Shown piece after piece: positions 41,246 to 49,417 of a stretch of 64,000 nt of DNA. The DNA is from Actinomycetospora sp. NBRC 106378 (GTDB taxonomy: Bacteria; Actinomycetota; Actinomycetes; Mycobacteriales; Pseudonocardiaceae). The notes below the pieces were generated by a model. The model was not told the DNA's origin, searched no databases, and worked only from the letters and a program-made list of their open reading frames with translations. The DNA lies in the NCBI RefSeq assembly GCF_030269685.1, contig NZ_BSTT01000006.1, positions 62,001 through 126,000 on the forward strand, in the 5' to 3' direction. Position 1 is the stretch's first letter; each line of letters starts with the position of its first letter. The translations under genes were made by a program, and so were the position numbers.

Positions 41246-42076
41246 TCAGTCTGCGAGCAGGGACAGGAGGGTTCCGCCCAGGATGCGGGCCCGTAGCTCG
41301 GACCCGCAGCGGGTGCGGGCGATCATCCTCTCGGCGAGCACGCGGATGGAGACCATGTCGTCGTAGGGCGCGTCCGAGGCGAACAACGTCTTCTCCGGAC
41401 ACTCCTGCATCGCCAGCAGCGGCCCGAAGGCGAGTTGCGGGGTGCTGATGTCCAGATAGAGGTTCGGGACGTCCCGGGCCGCCTCGATCGCGGTGAGCCA
41501 ATTCGCTCCTCCGAGCTGGCCGATGATCACGGGTGCGCCTGGGTGGCGCCGGGCGATCTCGGCGAATGCGCGTATGTCGGCGAGGGTCTGGGGGGCGTAG
41601 CCGTGCACCAGGACCGGCAGGCCGTGGTCGGAGGCGGCCCGGACCACCGGCTCGATCTCCTCGCCCCGGTCGGGAACGGGGACGAGTTCGCCGATCCCGC
41701 GGAATCCGTGACCGGCGACCTCCTCGTCGACCCACCGGTCGATGTCCGACGCCCCGGCCACCGGGACCGGGCCGAACCCGAGGAAGCGATCGGGATGGGC
41801 GTGCAGCGCTGCTCTCTGCTCGGACATTGCGGCGCGGAGGGGCTCGTCGCCGTCGCTGCCCCCGCTGGTCGCCCGGGAGAGCACCGCCATCTCGCGCTGG
41901 AACCCGGCGAGGTCGGACGCTCGTTCCGGGTGGGGGCGCGCGATGATGAGCACGGCCTTGTCGATGCCCGCCTCGTCCAGGGCGTCGATCTGGTCCTGGA
42001 CCGGCAGCATGACGTGCTGATGACTGTCGATGACGGGTGTCGAGGTGTCGAACTCGACGACTGGCCGGGTGGTCAT
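41246..42076 (-). CDS. Amidohydrolase-2 type metal-dependent hydrolase
   Basis: The 276-residue protein is a TIM-barrel amidohydrolase of the ACMS decarboxylase / 2-pyrone-4,6-dicarboxylate hydrolase type. It has TPVIDSHQHVMLPVQDQIDA (HxH), DKAVLIIARPHPERASDLAG, RFLGFGPVPVAGASDIDRWV, HGFRGIGELVPVPDRG, DHGLPVLVHGYAP (His), APVIIGQLGGANW and KTLFASDAPYDDM (final Asp). Such enzymes decarboxylate or hydrolyse organic acids. The ATG overlaps the stop of the LDI-family gene by four bases, so the two are translationally coupled. Confidence 0.88.
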   Translation of the reverse strand: MTTRPVVEFDTSTPVIDSHQHVMLPVQDQIDALDEAGIDKAVLIIARPHPERASDLAGFQREMAVLSRATSGGSDGDEPLRAAMSEQRAALHAHPDRFLGFGPVPVAGASDIDRWVDEEVAGHGFRGIGELVPVPDRGEEIEPVVRAASDHGLPVLVHGYAPQTLADIRAFAEIARRHPGAPVIIGQLGGANWLTAIEAARDVPNLYLDISTPQLAFGPLLAMQECPEKTLFASDAPYDDMVSIRVLAERMIARTRCGSELRARILGGTLLSLLAD

Positions 42077-43803
42077 GCCCCGCAGCACCCCCCGCCGCAC
42101 AGCGACACCGATGCACTGACCGGCGACCAGAGGCGGGCCACCGCCGCGCCGTCTGCGGGTGAGATGTGGCCTTCGCCGGTCCCGCGCGACGGCGTAGCGC
42201 TCGACGGTGGTCCGCTGCGTTCCCGGTGGCCCGGCCCGGCCCGCCACACTGGGCTACGGCCGTCGGTGGCCGTGAAGACCTGGAAGACGTGCGGCCCGTA
42301 GGTGGTGTCCACGGTGATCCCACCCGGTTCGTCGGCCCGCCACCGCTCGTAGGGTTGGCCGTCGCACCGGACCTGGACCACCGCGGCGTCCGGGAGGCGC
42401 GTGACGCGGAACGTGGTCGCGCGACCCGTGGCGGCGGGGTCGCCGGCATAGGTACCGATGTGGAGGATCCCGGTCCCCTTCTCGTACCACGCCTGGACGA
42501 TGCCGAGCGTCGGGTAGTCGACGCCCTCGAGGGTCGGCTCGTCGAACTTGGCCAGGTTCGGGTTCCTGAACAACTGCGACCAGGCGCCAGGTCGGCCGAC
42601 CTCGCTCACCATCGCGCAGGCCGAGAGCTGACCACGGGGCCACGTCTCGTCGAGACCGAACCAGAACCCGAATTCACCGTCCCCGAAGTACCGGGGCTCG
42701 AAGTGCTGTTCGGCGTAGTCGGTGAGGCGGTGGACGGTGACGTCGTCCTCGAATTCCCGGGCTACGGTCATGGCCACCGCCATCCGTCGCGGCTCGGGGA
42801 TGACCGCGATGGGCTTCTTCGGGTCGTTCCACCCCAGGGAACTGACGGCCGCGTGGTAGAGGTACTCCGCGAAGACGGGTTCCTGCGGCGCGAGGTAGAA
42901 GCACACCGGCAGGGCACCCAGCGGGGGCTGCCATTGCGTGTAGTCGATCAAGGGGTCGTGGTAGAAGGCGACCCGCTCGAGCTCACCGGTGCGCTTGTCG
43001 ATCGCGAAGAACAGGTCCTTGTTCTCAGCCAACCACTGGTCGTACACCTGGTGCGAGGAGCGGCCGAAGATCGCGTCGTAGAGCTGGAGCCCGAGACCCG
43101 CGGCAGAGAGACAGAACGGCCAGATCTTGGTGTTCTCGCAGTGCGGCCCCTTCGGGTTCTCCTGCCACTGTCTGACCAGGAGGTCCACGACCCGGTGCTG
43201 GGTCCACTCGAAACGGGTCCGATCGACCCCGGCGACGAGGAACGGGTCGCCCCACCTGTCCTCGCCCGTCACGTAGGCGTGCAGGGACTGCACGAGGTTG
43301 AGCCACCCCTTGAAGAAGAGGTTGCCGTCGGCCCCGATCGGATCCGGCTGCAGCCCCCAAGGGAGCGGCACCGTTCGCGACCCACCCGGGCGTGTCGTAC
43401 TGACCGACCAGCCAGTTGGGGATGTAGGCGTCGACCCACGCCTGCGGGTACGACCCTCGGCGAGGGTCCGCACCGAACTGGGTCAGCCAGTCGACCGCCC
43501 CCCAGAAGGTGATGTGCCGCTCGACCAGCCGGCCGAGAATCTCGGCGTAGACCTCCCGCCAGGCAGGCGTCTGATCCGCCATGGTGCCGATCGCGTAGCT
43601 CGTCTCCGACAGGTCGAAGCGCGGGAAGCTCATCATGGGAGCCTGCGACGTCTGGTCCCACCACTCCGCCGGCTCGCCGTCCTCGCTCCAGTCGTCCGGG
43701 ACGGTCGCCTTGCGGTAGACGTGTCGAAGCCACCCCGCGCCACGAGGCCCGAGGTGCGGGTGGCTGACATCGAGGTCGGGGAGCCGCGCCCCGAGGATGT
43801 CGA
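42073..43803 (-). CDS. Linalool dehydratase/isomerase (LDI)-family protein A, with a frameshift
   Basis: The gene opens at ATG 43803 (MVDILGARLPDLDVSHP). It reads WDQTSQAPMMSFPRF and DLSETSYAIGTM, in which D-x5-Y matches the Asp39-x5-Tyr45 spacing of Castellaniella LDI. One extra base near 43371 then shifts the frame; in the next frame VPLPWGLQPDPIGADGNLFF, KGWLNLVQSLHAYVTGEDRW, CENTKIWPFCLSAAGLGLQL and GEFGFWFGLDETWPRGQL continue to 42073. CENTKIWPFC repeats the C-x8-C spacing of LDI Cys171/Cys180. A full-length product would be about 576 residues, longer than LDI, with an extra C-terminal beta region. The stop overlaps the amidohydrolase start. Whether the frameshift is real or a sequence error is open. 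Confidence 0.65.
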
Positions 43804-44008
43804 CCATGGGTCGGTCCTCCTGCTCTCGTCGTCGGACGCCCGGGGCGACCGCCCCGTCACGCGACGGAATGTGGGTGGGCTGCGATAGCCGTGAAACAGG
43901 TGAAGGTCGACGACGAATCACTTCGACGCGCGGCCGGCCCACCGTGAGATGTCGGCGGCCTCGCTGTCGATGTTCGCAACGAACTCGTTCTGGTGGGCGG
44001 GCCCTCGA

Positions 44009-44497
44009 CTACTGCAGGAGTTCTCGCAGCCGCGCTGTGATCCGTTCTGCGTCGAGGACGTCGGCGAAGTGGGTGAGGTAGTCGCCGTTGGCATCAAGGA
44101 GGTAGGTCAGAGTGGTGTGCGGAACGGCGTAGCCCTCGGGGTCCTCGGGATCGACACCGCGCCGGGCGAAGACATGGAAGGCCTCACGGGCCGCTTCGGC
44201 GTCCTGGGTGGTGCCGGTGAGACCCAGGAAGCGCGGGTGGTGCCGTTCGAGGAAAGCCCGCATCACCTCGGGGGTGTCCCGTTCGGGGTCGACGGAGATG
44301 TAGAGCGGCTGGACGCGCTCGGCGAGCGGGCCGAGCGCTTCGAGGACGTCGTCGAGCTTGGCCAGCTCGCGGGGGCAGACCATGCGGCAGTGGGTGAACC
44401 CGAAGAAGACGAGTTGGTAGGAGCCGGCGAAGTCGTCCTGGGTGACGGCACGGCCGTGGTGGTCGAGCAGGCGGTAGCGCGGCACGAGCGCGGGCAT
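44009..44497 (-). CDS. SCO1/SenC family copper-type thioredoxin-fold protein
   Basis: The 162-residue protein is SCO1/SenC-like: RYRLLDHHGRAVTQDDFAGS, LVFFGFTHCRMVCPRELAKL with the CxxxC copper motif, PLYISVDPERDTPEVMRAFL, FLGLTGTTQDAEAAREAF and GYAVPHTTLTYLLDANGDYL with the third ligand His. No signal peptide or membrane anchor is present, unlike typical SCO1, so it may work inside the cell. It overlaps the LDI-B gene (TGATG) and lies 205 bp before LDI-A; that gap holds a short tail (GPAHQNEFVANIDSEAADIS) with no start. Confidence 0.85.
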   Translation of the reverse strand: MPALVPRYRLLDHHGRAVTQDDFAGSYQLVFFGFTHCRMVCPRELAKLDDVLEALGPLAERVQPLYISVDPERDTPEVMRAFLERHHPRFLGLTGTTQDAEAAREAFHVFARRGVDPEDPEGYAVPHTTLTYLLDANGDYLTHFADVLDAERITARLRELLQ

Positions 44498-46092
44498 CAG
44501 CGCCGCCACTGCACGTCGACATCCCGGACGCCCTCGAGGGGCAGTGACACGGTCAGGGTGTCGGGCGTGCGGCGCACCCCGATGCCGCGGCCGGCGTCGG
44601 TGGCGGCGTCCTCGCTGCGCGCGACGGGTTCGCCGTCGACGAGCAGCGTCCAGGGCCGGGGGGCGACCCGGGAGATGGTGAGCGTTGCCGCGACGGTGGT
44701 GAGCCCGTGGCGTGGCGCGACCGAAAGGGCCAGGTGGTCCTTCTCGTCGTCGTACACGGCGCGCAGGACGTCGACGTCGTCGTCGCGGCCGGTCAGAGCG
44801 GGACGCTGTCGGTCGCGGTCGGTCCAGGGGCGCTGGAACAGCGTGCGGAGCCCGTCCTCCACGTTGAGCCGGGCATAGGGCAGCATCGCGTTGCTCACGG
44901 TGGGGGTCATGGAGGCGAAGCGGCCTGCGGTGTCGTAGGTGGCATCGTGGCGTGGGTAGTAGAGCCCGCCCTTGTCCCACTGTGGGTTCATGACCGTGTC
45001 GGCGTGACGGAACAGTCCCTCGAGCGTCGCGCGGTCACCCATCTCGGAGGCCCACCCGGCGACCCAGCCGAACTCGCTGTGCAGACCGGGCTCGGCGAGG
45101 CCTTCGGCGCCGGGCGGCAGCGCGAGGTTGCGCACCGCGATCGTGCCCTCGGGGGTCGGGTCGATCCAGTTCTCGAGCTTGTCGCGGTAGGTGTCCCGGA
45201 CCAGTTCGGGACGCCACATGTTGAGCAGCATCCCGAGCCAGGCGTCGGTCCAGGCCGAGCCCTGATCGATCAGCAGGTCGGTGGGCAGCAGGTCGTTGCG
45301 CTGGACCACGAACTTGGCGAAGTGCCCGTCGGGTCCGACCCCGTCACCGAACTGGCTCCACGCGCGGCGATAGCCCTCCATGACCTCCTCGGCGGTCTGG
45401 CCGCCGTAGAGGTGGTCGTGCAGCCGGAACCCGAGGATCGGGATCTGGTTGCAGATCTGGAAGACGCAGAAGGGTTCGCAGGCCACCCCGAGGTAGCCGT
45501 TGCGCACCATGTTCCAGTAGATGCGCTCGTTGAGGGTCCGCTGGTCGTAGGCGAAGCTGTCGCGCCGGTCGCGGCCGAACAGGATCGGGCGGAACGCGAA
45601 GGTCAGGGAGTCGGGCTGCTCGTAGCGGCGGTCGTCGAACAGCATCGTGAACAGCAGCGTCATCATCTGCAGGTAGGCGCTGTACATGATGTTGTCGACC
45701 GCGACCGGGTCGGTCCGGCTCGGTAGCTGCGGCAGGTCGATGGGCCCGAAGCCGCCCTGGGTGCTGGTGTCCCGCCAGTAGGTCCACACGTCCGGTTCCA
45801 GCATTCGCTGGATAAGCCGGTCGAGGGTGTCGTGGAAGACCACCGGTGCCGCGGGCAGGCGGTGGTAGTGGGCGAGCGCGAGGGCGAGGCTCATGTAGCC
45901 GAGCTGGTAGCGGTAGGCGTTGAAGTCCTCCTGCATCGGCAGCGGACCGGCCATGTGCCGCCAGTCCCCGCGCGGCAGACGCGAGAGATTGTCGATGTGG
46001 CGGAGGTGGCCCGCCTGCTCGGCGGTCAGCCGCGGCGCGGCGCTCCCGGCGCCGGGTCGCCCGGTACCGGGACGGTCGACAAGGGTCGTCAT
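44497..46092 (-). CDS. Linalool dehydratase/isomerase (LDI)-family protein B
   Basis: The 531-residue protein reads LTAEQAGHLRHIDNLSRLPR, then PMQEDFNAYRYQLGYMSLAL with Asp56-x5-Tyr62, VDNIMYSAYLQMMTLLFTML, and GYLGVACEPFCVFQICNQIP with Cys205 and Cys214 nine residues apart. ILGFRLHDHLYG follows. These match the D-x5-Y and C-x8-C spacings of LDI, which interconverts linalool, geraniol and myrcene and can dehydrate small tertiary alkenols. The residue I align with LDI His129 is Tyr140 here. A C-terminal beta region (LALSVAPRHGLTTVAATLTI) is extra. ATG 46092; GAAGGAG lies 12 bases upstream and also suits a GTG four codons earlier. Confidence 0.78.
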   Translation of the reverse strand: MTTLVDRPGTGRPGAGSAAPRLTAEQAGHLRHIDNLSRLPRGDWRHMAGPLPMQEDFNAYRYQLGYMSLALALAHYHRLPAAPVVFHDTLDRLIQRMLEPDVWTYWRDTSTQGGFGPIDLPQLPSRTDPVAVDNIMYSAYLQMMTLLFTMLFDDRRYEQPDSLTFAFRPILFGRDRRDSFAYDQRTLNERIYWNMVRNGYLGVACEPFCVFQICNQIPILGFRLHDHLYGGQTAEEVMEGYRRAWSQFGDGVGPDGHFAKFVVQRNDLLPTDLLIDQGSAWTDAWLGMLLNMWRPELVRDTYRDKLENWIDPTPEGTIAVRNLALPPGAEGLAEPGLHSEFGWVAGWASEMGDRATLEGLFRHADTVMNPQWDKGGLYYPRHDATYDTAGRFASMTPTVSNAMLPYARLNVEDGLRTLFQRPWTDRDRQRPALTGRDDDVDVLRAVYDDEKDHLALSVAPRHGLTTVAATLTISRVAPRPWTLLVDGEPVARSEDAATDAGRGIGVRRTPDTLTVSLPLEGVRDVDVQWRR

Positions 46093-46205
46093 CGCTGACA
46101 GCACTCCTTCACGCCCCGCTCGGGGGGCGACGGTCGTGGTGGACGATCGAAGACGGACGGACGAGGCACGGAACGGGCGAGACGCACTCGGGACGGGTCC
46201 GGAGC

Positions 46206-46582
46206 TCAGACCCGCAGCGAAGTCCGCACCACCGGGACCGGCGTGCCGGCCTCGAGCCGGCTACGGCTCCAGTCCTTCCGCAGCACGGCGAGGGTCTCCA
46301 GCGGCTTGCGTGCCTCGGCGACTCATCCCGAGAACCCGGGTGGCCCACGCGGCGATCCCGACCCCCCGTAGTGGTCACGCGGATCGACCTGTCGGTCTCG
46401 TGGGGAACGGCACGAGCCTTGGCCGCGTCGGGGGTCGAGAGCCGATCGGTCCCTCTCACACCCCCGCGGGGACGCCCGGATCGACCTGAGCGGCCCTGGT
46501 TCCCGCGCGCAGCTCGGCGTCGGCCGGGCAGCCCGCAGGAGAGCATCACGGGGATCCAGTTCTCACCCATCAGCTCCACCAT
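46206..46582 (-). pseudogene. Possible decayed first gene of the LDI operon
   Basis: ATG 46582, after GTGAGGGA, opens MVELMGENWIPVMLSCGLPG; a one-base shift continues as ADAELRAGTRAAQVDPGVPA and then a stop. Further on, VAEARKPLETLAVLRKDWSR and LEAGTPVPVVRTSLRV end at a stop near 46206. These pieces look like the two ends of one lost gene, or like one small protein plus a gene tail. The start is about 75 bp from the palindrome at 46656, which suggests it was the promoter-proximal gene. No family is recognised. Confidence 0.35.
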
Positions 46583-46655
46583 CGGCGTCCCTCACCCGAC
46601 CGAGCTGATGGCCAGATCGCCCTCTCCGCGTCGAGCACGACCCCTCCCGAAGATA

Positions 46656-46670
46656 AACTCGATTCGAGTT
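46656..46670. promoter_or_regulatory. Operator palindrome upstream of the LDI cluster
   Basis: AACTCGattCGAGTT has perfect 6-bp arms around ATT and sits in a short AT-rich patch 26 bp past the end of the TetR gene. It is placed to control the leftward genes starting at 46582 and beyond, and the TetR protein next to it is the likely binder. Confidence 0.5.
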
Positions 46671-46696
46671 CACCTTCTGCTGGCGGACGGCCGCTG

Positions 46697-47347
46697 TCAA
46701 GCCCCCTCGGGGCTCGGGATGCGGAGGCCGAACCGCCGACGCCAGTAGGCCGCGCACGCCTCGTGGAGCTCGGCGATCACCGCGGGGTCCCCGGCCGGGT
46801 CGAGAGCGAATGCGAGTTCCCACAGCGAGCCCGCAATGGTGACCATGATCAGGTGGTCACGCGTGGTCCCCGGCGTCGGGGACAACCGCGCCACGGCCGC
46901 CTGCAGCTTGTCGACCAGTGTTGCCCGGTAGTACTCATGGATGCGGGTGACCGTCGGGGAGGCCCGTCGGTCGAACCACAGCTCACGCACGCCGGGGTGG
47001 GCGGCGAACTGGTCGCGATACACCGCGACCAGGGTGTCGAGCAGGACGCCGGGGTCGTCGTGGTCCGCGGAGAGCACGGGGTCGACCGCGGCGATCAGTT
47101 CATCCATGTAGTCCGCCGCAACAGCGGCGACCACGCTCTCGACGTCGGGGAAGTAGTGATAGATCGTGGCCGCAGACGCTCCCGCGCGGTCGGCGATGCC
47201 CTTGATCGACACCTCCGACGCGCCGGGCCCGTGTTCGTCGATCAGCTCCCGGGTCGCCTGCACGATCTGGGCCCGCCGGCGACGTCCTCGCGGCTGCGGC
47301 GGCAGCGGCTGCCGCCACGACGGTTCTTCTGCGGTATCCGACGCCAC
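46697..47347 (-). CDS. TetR family regulator
   Basis: The protein has a TetR helix-turn-helix (RRAQIVQATRELIDEHGPGA, VSIKGIADRAGASAATIYHY, FPDVESVVAAVAADYM) and a ligand domain with VLLDTLVAVYRDQFAAHPGV, RELWFDRRASPTV and ELHEACAAYWRRRFGLRIP. The GTG at 47347 gives a normal length of 216 residues. The frame stays open upstream into the tautomerase remnant, so the true start is uncertain and no strong ribosome site is seen. It lies directly upstream of the LDI cluster on the same strand. Confidence 0.85.
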   Translation of the reverse strand: MASDTAEEPSWRQPLPPQPRGRRRRAQIVQATRELIDEHGPGASEVSIKGIADRAGASAATIYHYFPDVESVVAAVAADYMDELIAAVDPVLSADHDDPGVLLDTLVAVYRDQFAAHPGVRELWFDRRASPTVTRIHEYYRATLVDKLQAAVARLSPTPGTTRDHLIMVTIAGSLWELAFALDPAGDPAVIAELHEACAAYWRRRFGLRIPSPEGA

Positions 47348-47454
47348 GTCCGGCAGGGTAGAGGCGTCGCGCGCCGACGGGCCCGGCAGCGCGTCCCGGC
47401 GGGACGACCGTGACGACGGCGCGTCGATCGGGAGATCGCGCCCTCGCCCCGCGA

Positions 47455-47749
47455 GGTCGTGACGGGATCTCGCCGTCCTCCAGGACGTCGGCACCGGGCA
47501 CCTCCTGGATGACGATGGCCACGTCCTTCTTCGCGACGCCGGTGGTCTCCGACCAGGCGTCGGCCAAGTCGTCCGATGACCTGCCATCACCGTGTTCCCA
47601 CCCCCGGCTACGACACGTCGGCCTCCCCCAAAGAGAAGGACGCCGAGACATGTGGCACGGCTGTGAGCGTCGGTGATGGCACTCGCGAGGTCCTGACGCT
47701 GCTGCCGGGAGATCACGTCGGCCTGCGCGAAGCAGATGTAGGTGGGCAC
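47455..47749 (-). pseudogene. Broken tautomerase (4-oxalocrotonate tautomerase-like)
   Basis: GTG 47749 opens PTYICFAQADVISRQQRQDL and ASAITDAHSRA, a tautomerase N-terminus with Pro1 after Met removal. The middle part is scrambled. In another frame DDLADAWSETTGVAKKDVAI, VIQEVPGADVLEDGEIPS appears, the C-terminal half of the same family (compare LPSKWAMEAGHVLPEP in the intact gene at 48839). Indels and loss of the central strands make it non-functional. Confidence 0.7.
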
Positions 47750-47824
47750 GGCGATGTCCTTCCGGTGAGCGTGGGGCGCGCCGGGCTGCTCGCGGACCCG
47801 CGGGTGCTGGTGGTGATGCGGCCC

Positions 47825-48220
47825 TCAGGCCGTCGTCTCGTCGGCAGCCCAGTCGTGGTTGAAGCCACCGAGATGCGCGTGGTACATGTCCGAGCCCGGA
47901 TGTTGGGTGAACTCGACCTTCACGCGAGCAGGGTCCAGACGACCGTGCTCGGCGCAGACCGCGATGAGCGCTCGCGCGAGCTCGGCGCGGGTCTCGGTGG
48001 TCCGCCCCGAACGCACGTCGCACATGAGCAGCGCGGCCTCCTCCGGCCGTCCCGTGGTGCACCGCCACACGTGCCCCTCCCCCACGTCCCGGACGACCAC
48101 CGTGATGATCTCGGGGACGACCTGCATGATCCGGGCGTAGACCACGCCCATCTCCTCCGCCAGCCGCCGCCGCGTGGCGGGGTCGTAGGTGCGGGGGGCG
48201 TCGAGCTGCAGGGACGGCAC
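47825..48220 (-). CDS. Tautomerase family protein
   Basis: The 131-residue protein starts MPSLQLDAPRTYDPATRRRL with Pro1 as likely general base/acid, and continues EEMGVVYARIMQVVPEIITV, VVRDVGEGHVWRC, LLMCDVRSGRTTETRAELAR and PARVKVEFTQHPGSDMYHAH. It matches the two-unit tautomerase superfamily, whose members isomerise or decarboxylate alpha-keto and beta-unsaturated acids. It is divergent from the HxlR gene at 48321 and stands before the broken tautomerase. Confidence 0.8.
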   Translation of the reverse strand: MPSLQLDAPRTYDPATRRRLAEEMGVVYARIMQVVPEIITVVVRDVGEGHVWRCTTGRPEEAALLMCDVRSGRTTETRAELARALIAVCAEHGRLDPARVKVEFTQHPGSDMYHAHLGGFNHDWAADETTA

Positions 48221-48320
48221 GTCCGCTCCTCTCAGGAGGTCACGACGCGGAGGCCGCGTCCATCCGAGACCGTCCCAGATATGCTTCTCCGAAGAAAGTC
48301 AACGAGGGGTGGATGCTGAC

Positions 48321-48809
48321 GTGCCGCTGCGGTCGGACTGGTCGGAGAAGTCGTGCCCGATGGCGCGCTGTCTCGACGTCCTCGGGGATCCGTGGGCGAT
48401 GCTGGTGATGCGCGACGTCCTCAGCGGTGACCGCCGCTTCGACGAGCTGCGCTCGCGGCTCGACGTCGCGGACTCCGTGCTGAGCAAGCGACTGGCGGCG
48501 CTGTGCGAGGCCGGACTGCTGGAGAAGGTGCCGTACACGGGCACGGTCCGACCTCGTTACGAGTACCACCCGACCGCGGCGGGCCGGGACACCGCGCCGA
48601 TCCTGCAGGCTCTGGCCCGGTGGGGAGACAAGCACAACACCCCGCCCGCGCTCGAGTGGACCGCACTGGAGGTGTACTGCCGACGGTGCGGGACCGAGGC
48701 GACCGAGTCCGCGGACTGGTGCGTGTCGTGCCGCGCCCCACTGCGACCGGAGTCCACCGCATGGATCCGGCCGTCGCAGTGGGACGACGTGCGTCCCCTG
48801 GCCATCTGA
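48321..48809 (+). CDS. HxlR family regulator with C-terminal zinc ribbon
   Basis: The protein of about 162 residues has an HxlR winged helix (SDWSEKSCPMARCLDVLGDP, WAMLVMRDVLSGDRRFDELR, VADSVLSKRLAALCEAGLLE) and a tail with CRRCGTEATESADWCVSC, a CxxC-x11-CxxC zinc ribbon. GAGGGG at 48304-48309 fits GTG 48321 best; a GTG at 48309 is an alternative. It is divergent from a tautomerase gene and convergent with a second one, and probably controls one or both. A weak TTCTccgaAGAA inverted repeat lies at about 48286-48297. Confidence 0.85.
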   Translation: MPLRSDWSEKSCPMARCLDVLGDPWAMLVMRDVLSGDRRFDELRSRLDVADSVLSKRLAALCEAGLLEKVPYTGTVRPRYEYHPTAAGRDTAPILQALARWGDKHNTPPALEWTALEVYCRRCGTEATESADWCVSCRAPLRPESTAWIRPSQWDDVRPLAI

Positions 48810-48838
48810 AGCGACGCCAGGGGACGCAGCCGCGCAGC

Positions 48839-49255
48839 TCAGGCCGGACGCGCCCCCACCTTGGCGAACCACGCGTCCTCCTCGGCCGCGACGGGTTCGG
48901 GCAACACGTGGCCGGCTTCCATCGCCCACTTCGAGGGCAGGTCCTCGACCACGACCGCCACCCGCATCGGGTCGACGTCCGTGACCGCCATGACGGCGTC
49001 GTTGATCCTGGTCATGATCGCGAGGCGGACCTCGTCGGGTCGCCCGGCACGCACCTGCCCGCGGACGAAGACGGGCCGCGAGGGCTTGCCGCCGGTGTAG
49101 GTCGAGTCGGGCTCGAGGTCGGCGAAGATGACGTTGATGAAGTCGACGGGCCCGCCGGTCTCCTCGGCGTGGATCGCCGTGATGCTCTCGACCAGCGCGC
49201 GCCGCGCGTCCGGGCTCAACGTGCCGCGCTGGGACTGGACCTCGTAGATCGGCAT
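48839..49255 (-). CDS. Tautomerase family protein
   Basis: The 138-residue protein starts MPIYEVQSQRGTLSPDARRA with Pro1, then LVESITAIHAEETGGPVDFI, NVIFADLEPDSTYTGGKPSR, VFVRGQVRAGRPDEVRLAIM and RVAVVVEDLPSKWAMEAGHV. This is the cis-CaaD / 4-oxalocrotonate tautomerase-like pattern with the GxVRAGR arginine region. It lies 162 bp downstream of an SDR gene on the same strand, with a candidate operator in the gap. Confidence 0.85.
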   Translation of the reverse strand: MPIYEVQSQRGTLSPDARRALVESITAIHAEETGGPVDFINVIFADLEPDSTYTGGKPSRPVFVRGQVRAGRPDEVRLAIMTRINDAVMAVTDVDPMRVAVVVEDLPSKWAMEAGHVLPEPVAAEEDAWFAKVGARPA

Positions 49256-49353
49256 GACGGTCTCCTCCTCGTGAACGGGTTCTGCCGGGGTCGCCCGAGC
49301 CGGGCAGCGCGCCGACCTCGGCGACACTGACCGTCGAGACACCAACAACGTCA

Positions 49354-49368
49354 CTCTCCTCAAGAGAG
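49354..49368. promoter_or_regulatory. Candidate operator before tautomerase gene
   Basis: CTCTCctcaaGAGAG has perfect 5-bp arms in an AT-richer patch 99 bp upstream of the tautomerase start. It could bind the HxlR regulator coded nearby, but binding is not shown. Confidence 0.35.
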
Positions 49369-49417
49369 CTATTATGAGCAGACGGATGCCGCGGTCACAT
49401 ACCGAGACCTTCGAGGG

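Noticed and set aside
43870..44008. Minus-strand tail GPAHQNEFVANIDSEAADIS as a separate gene
   Set aside because: It has no start codon and is only about 30 residues; noted with the SCO1-like gene but not called.
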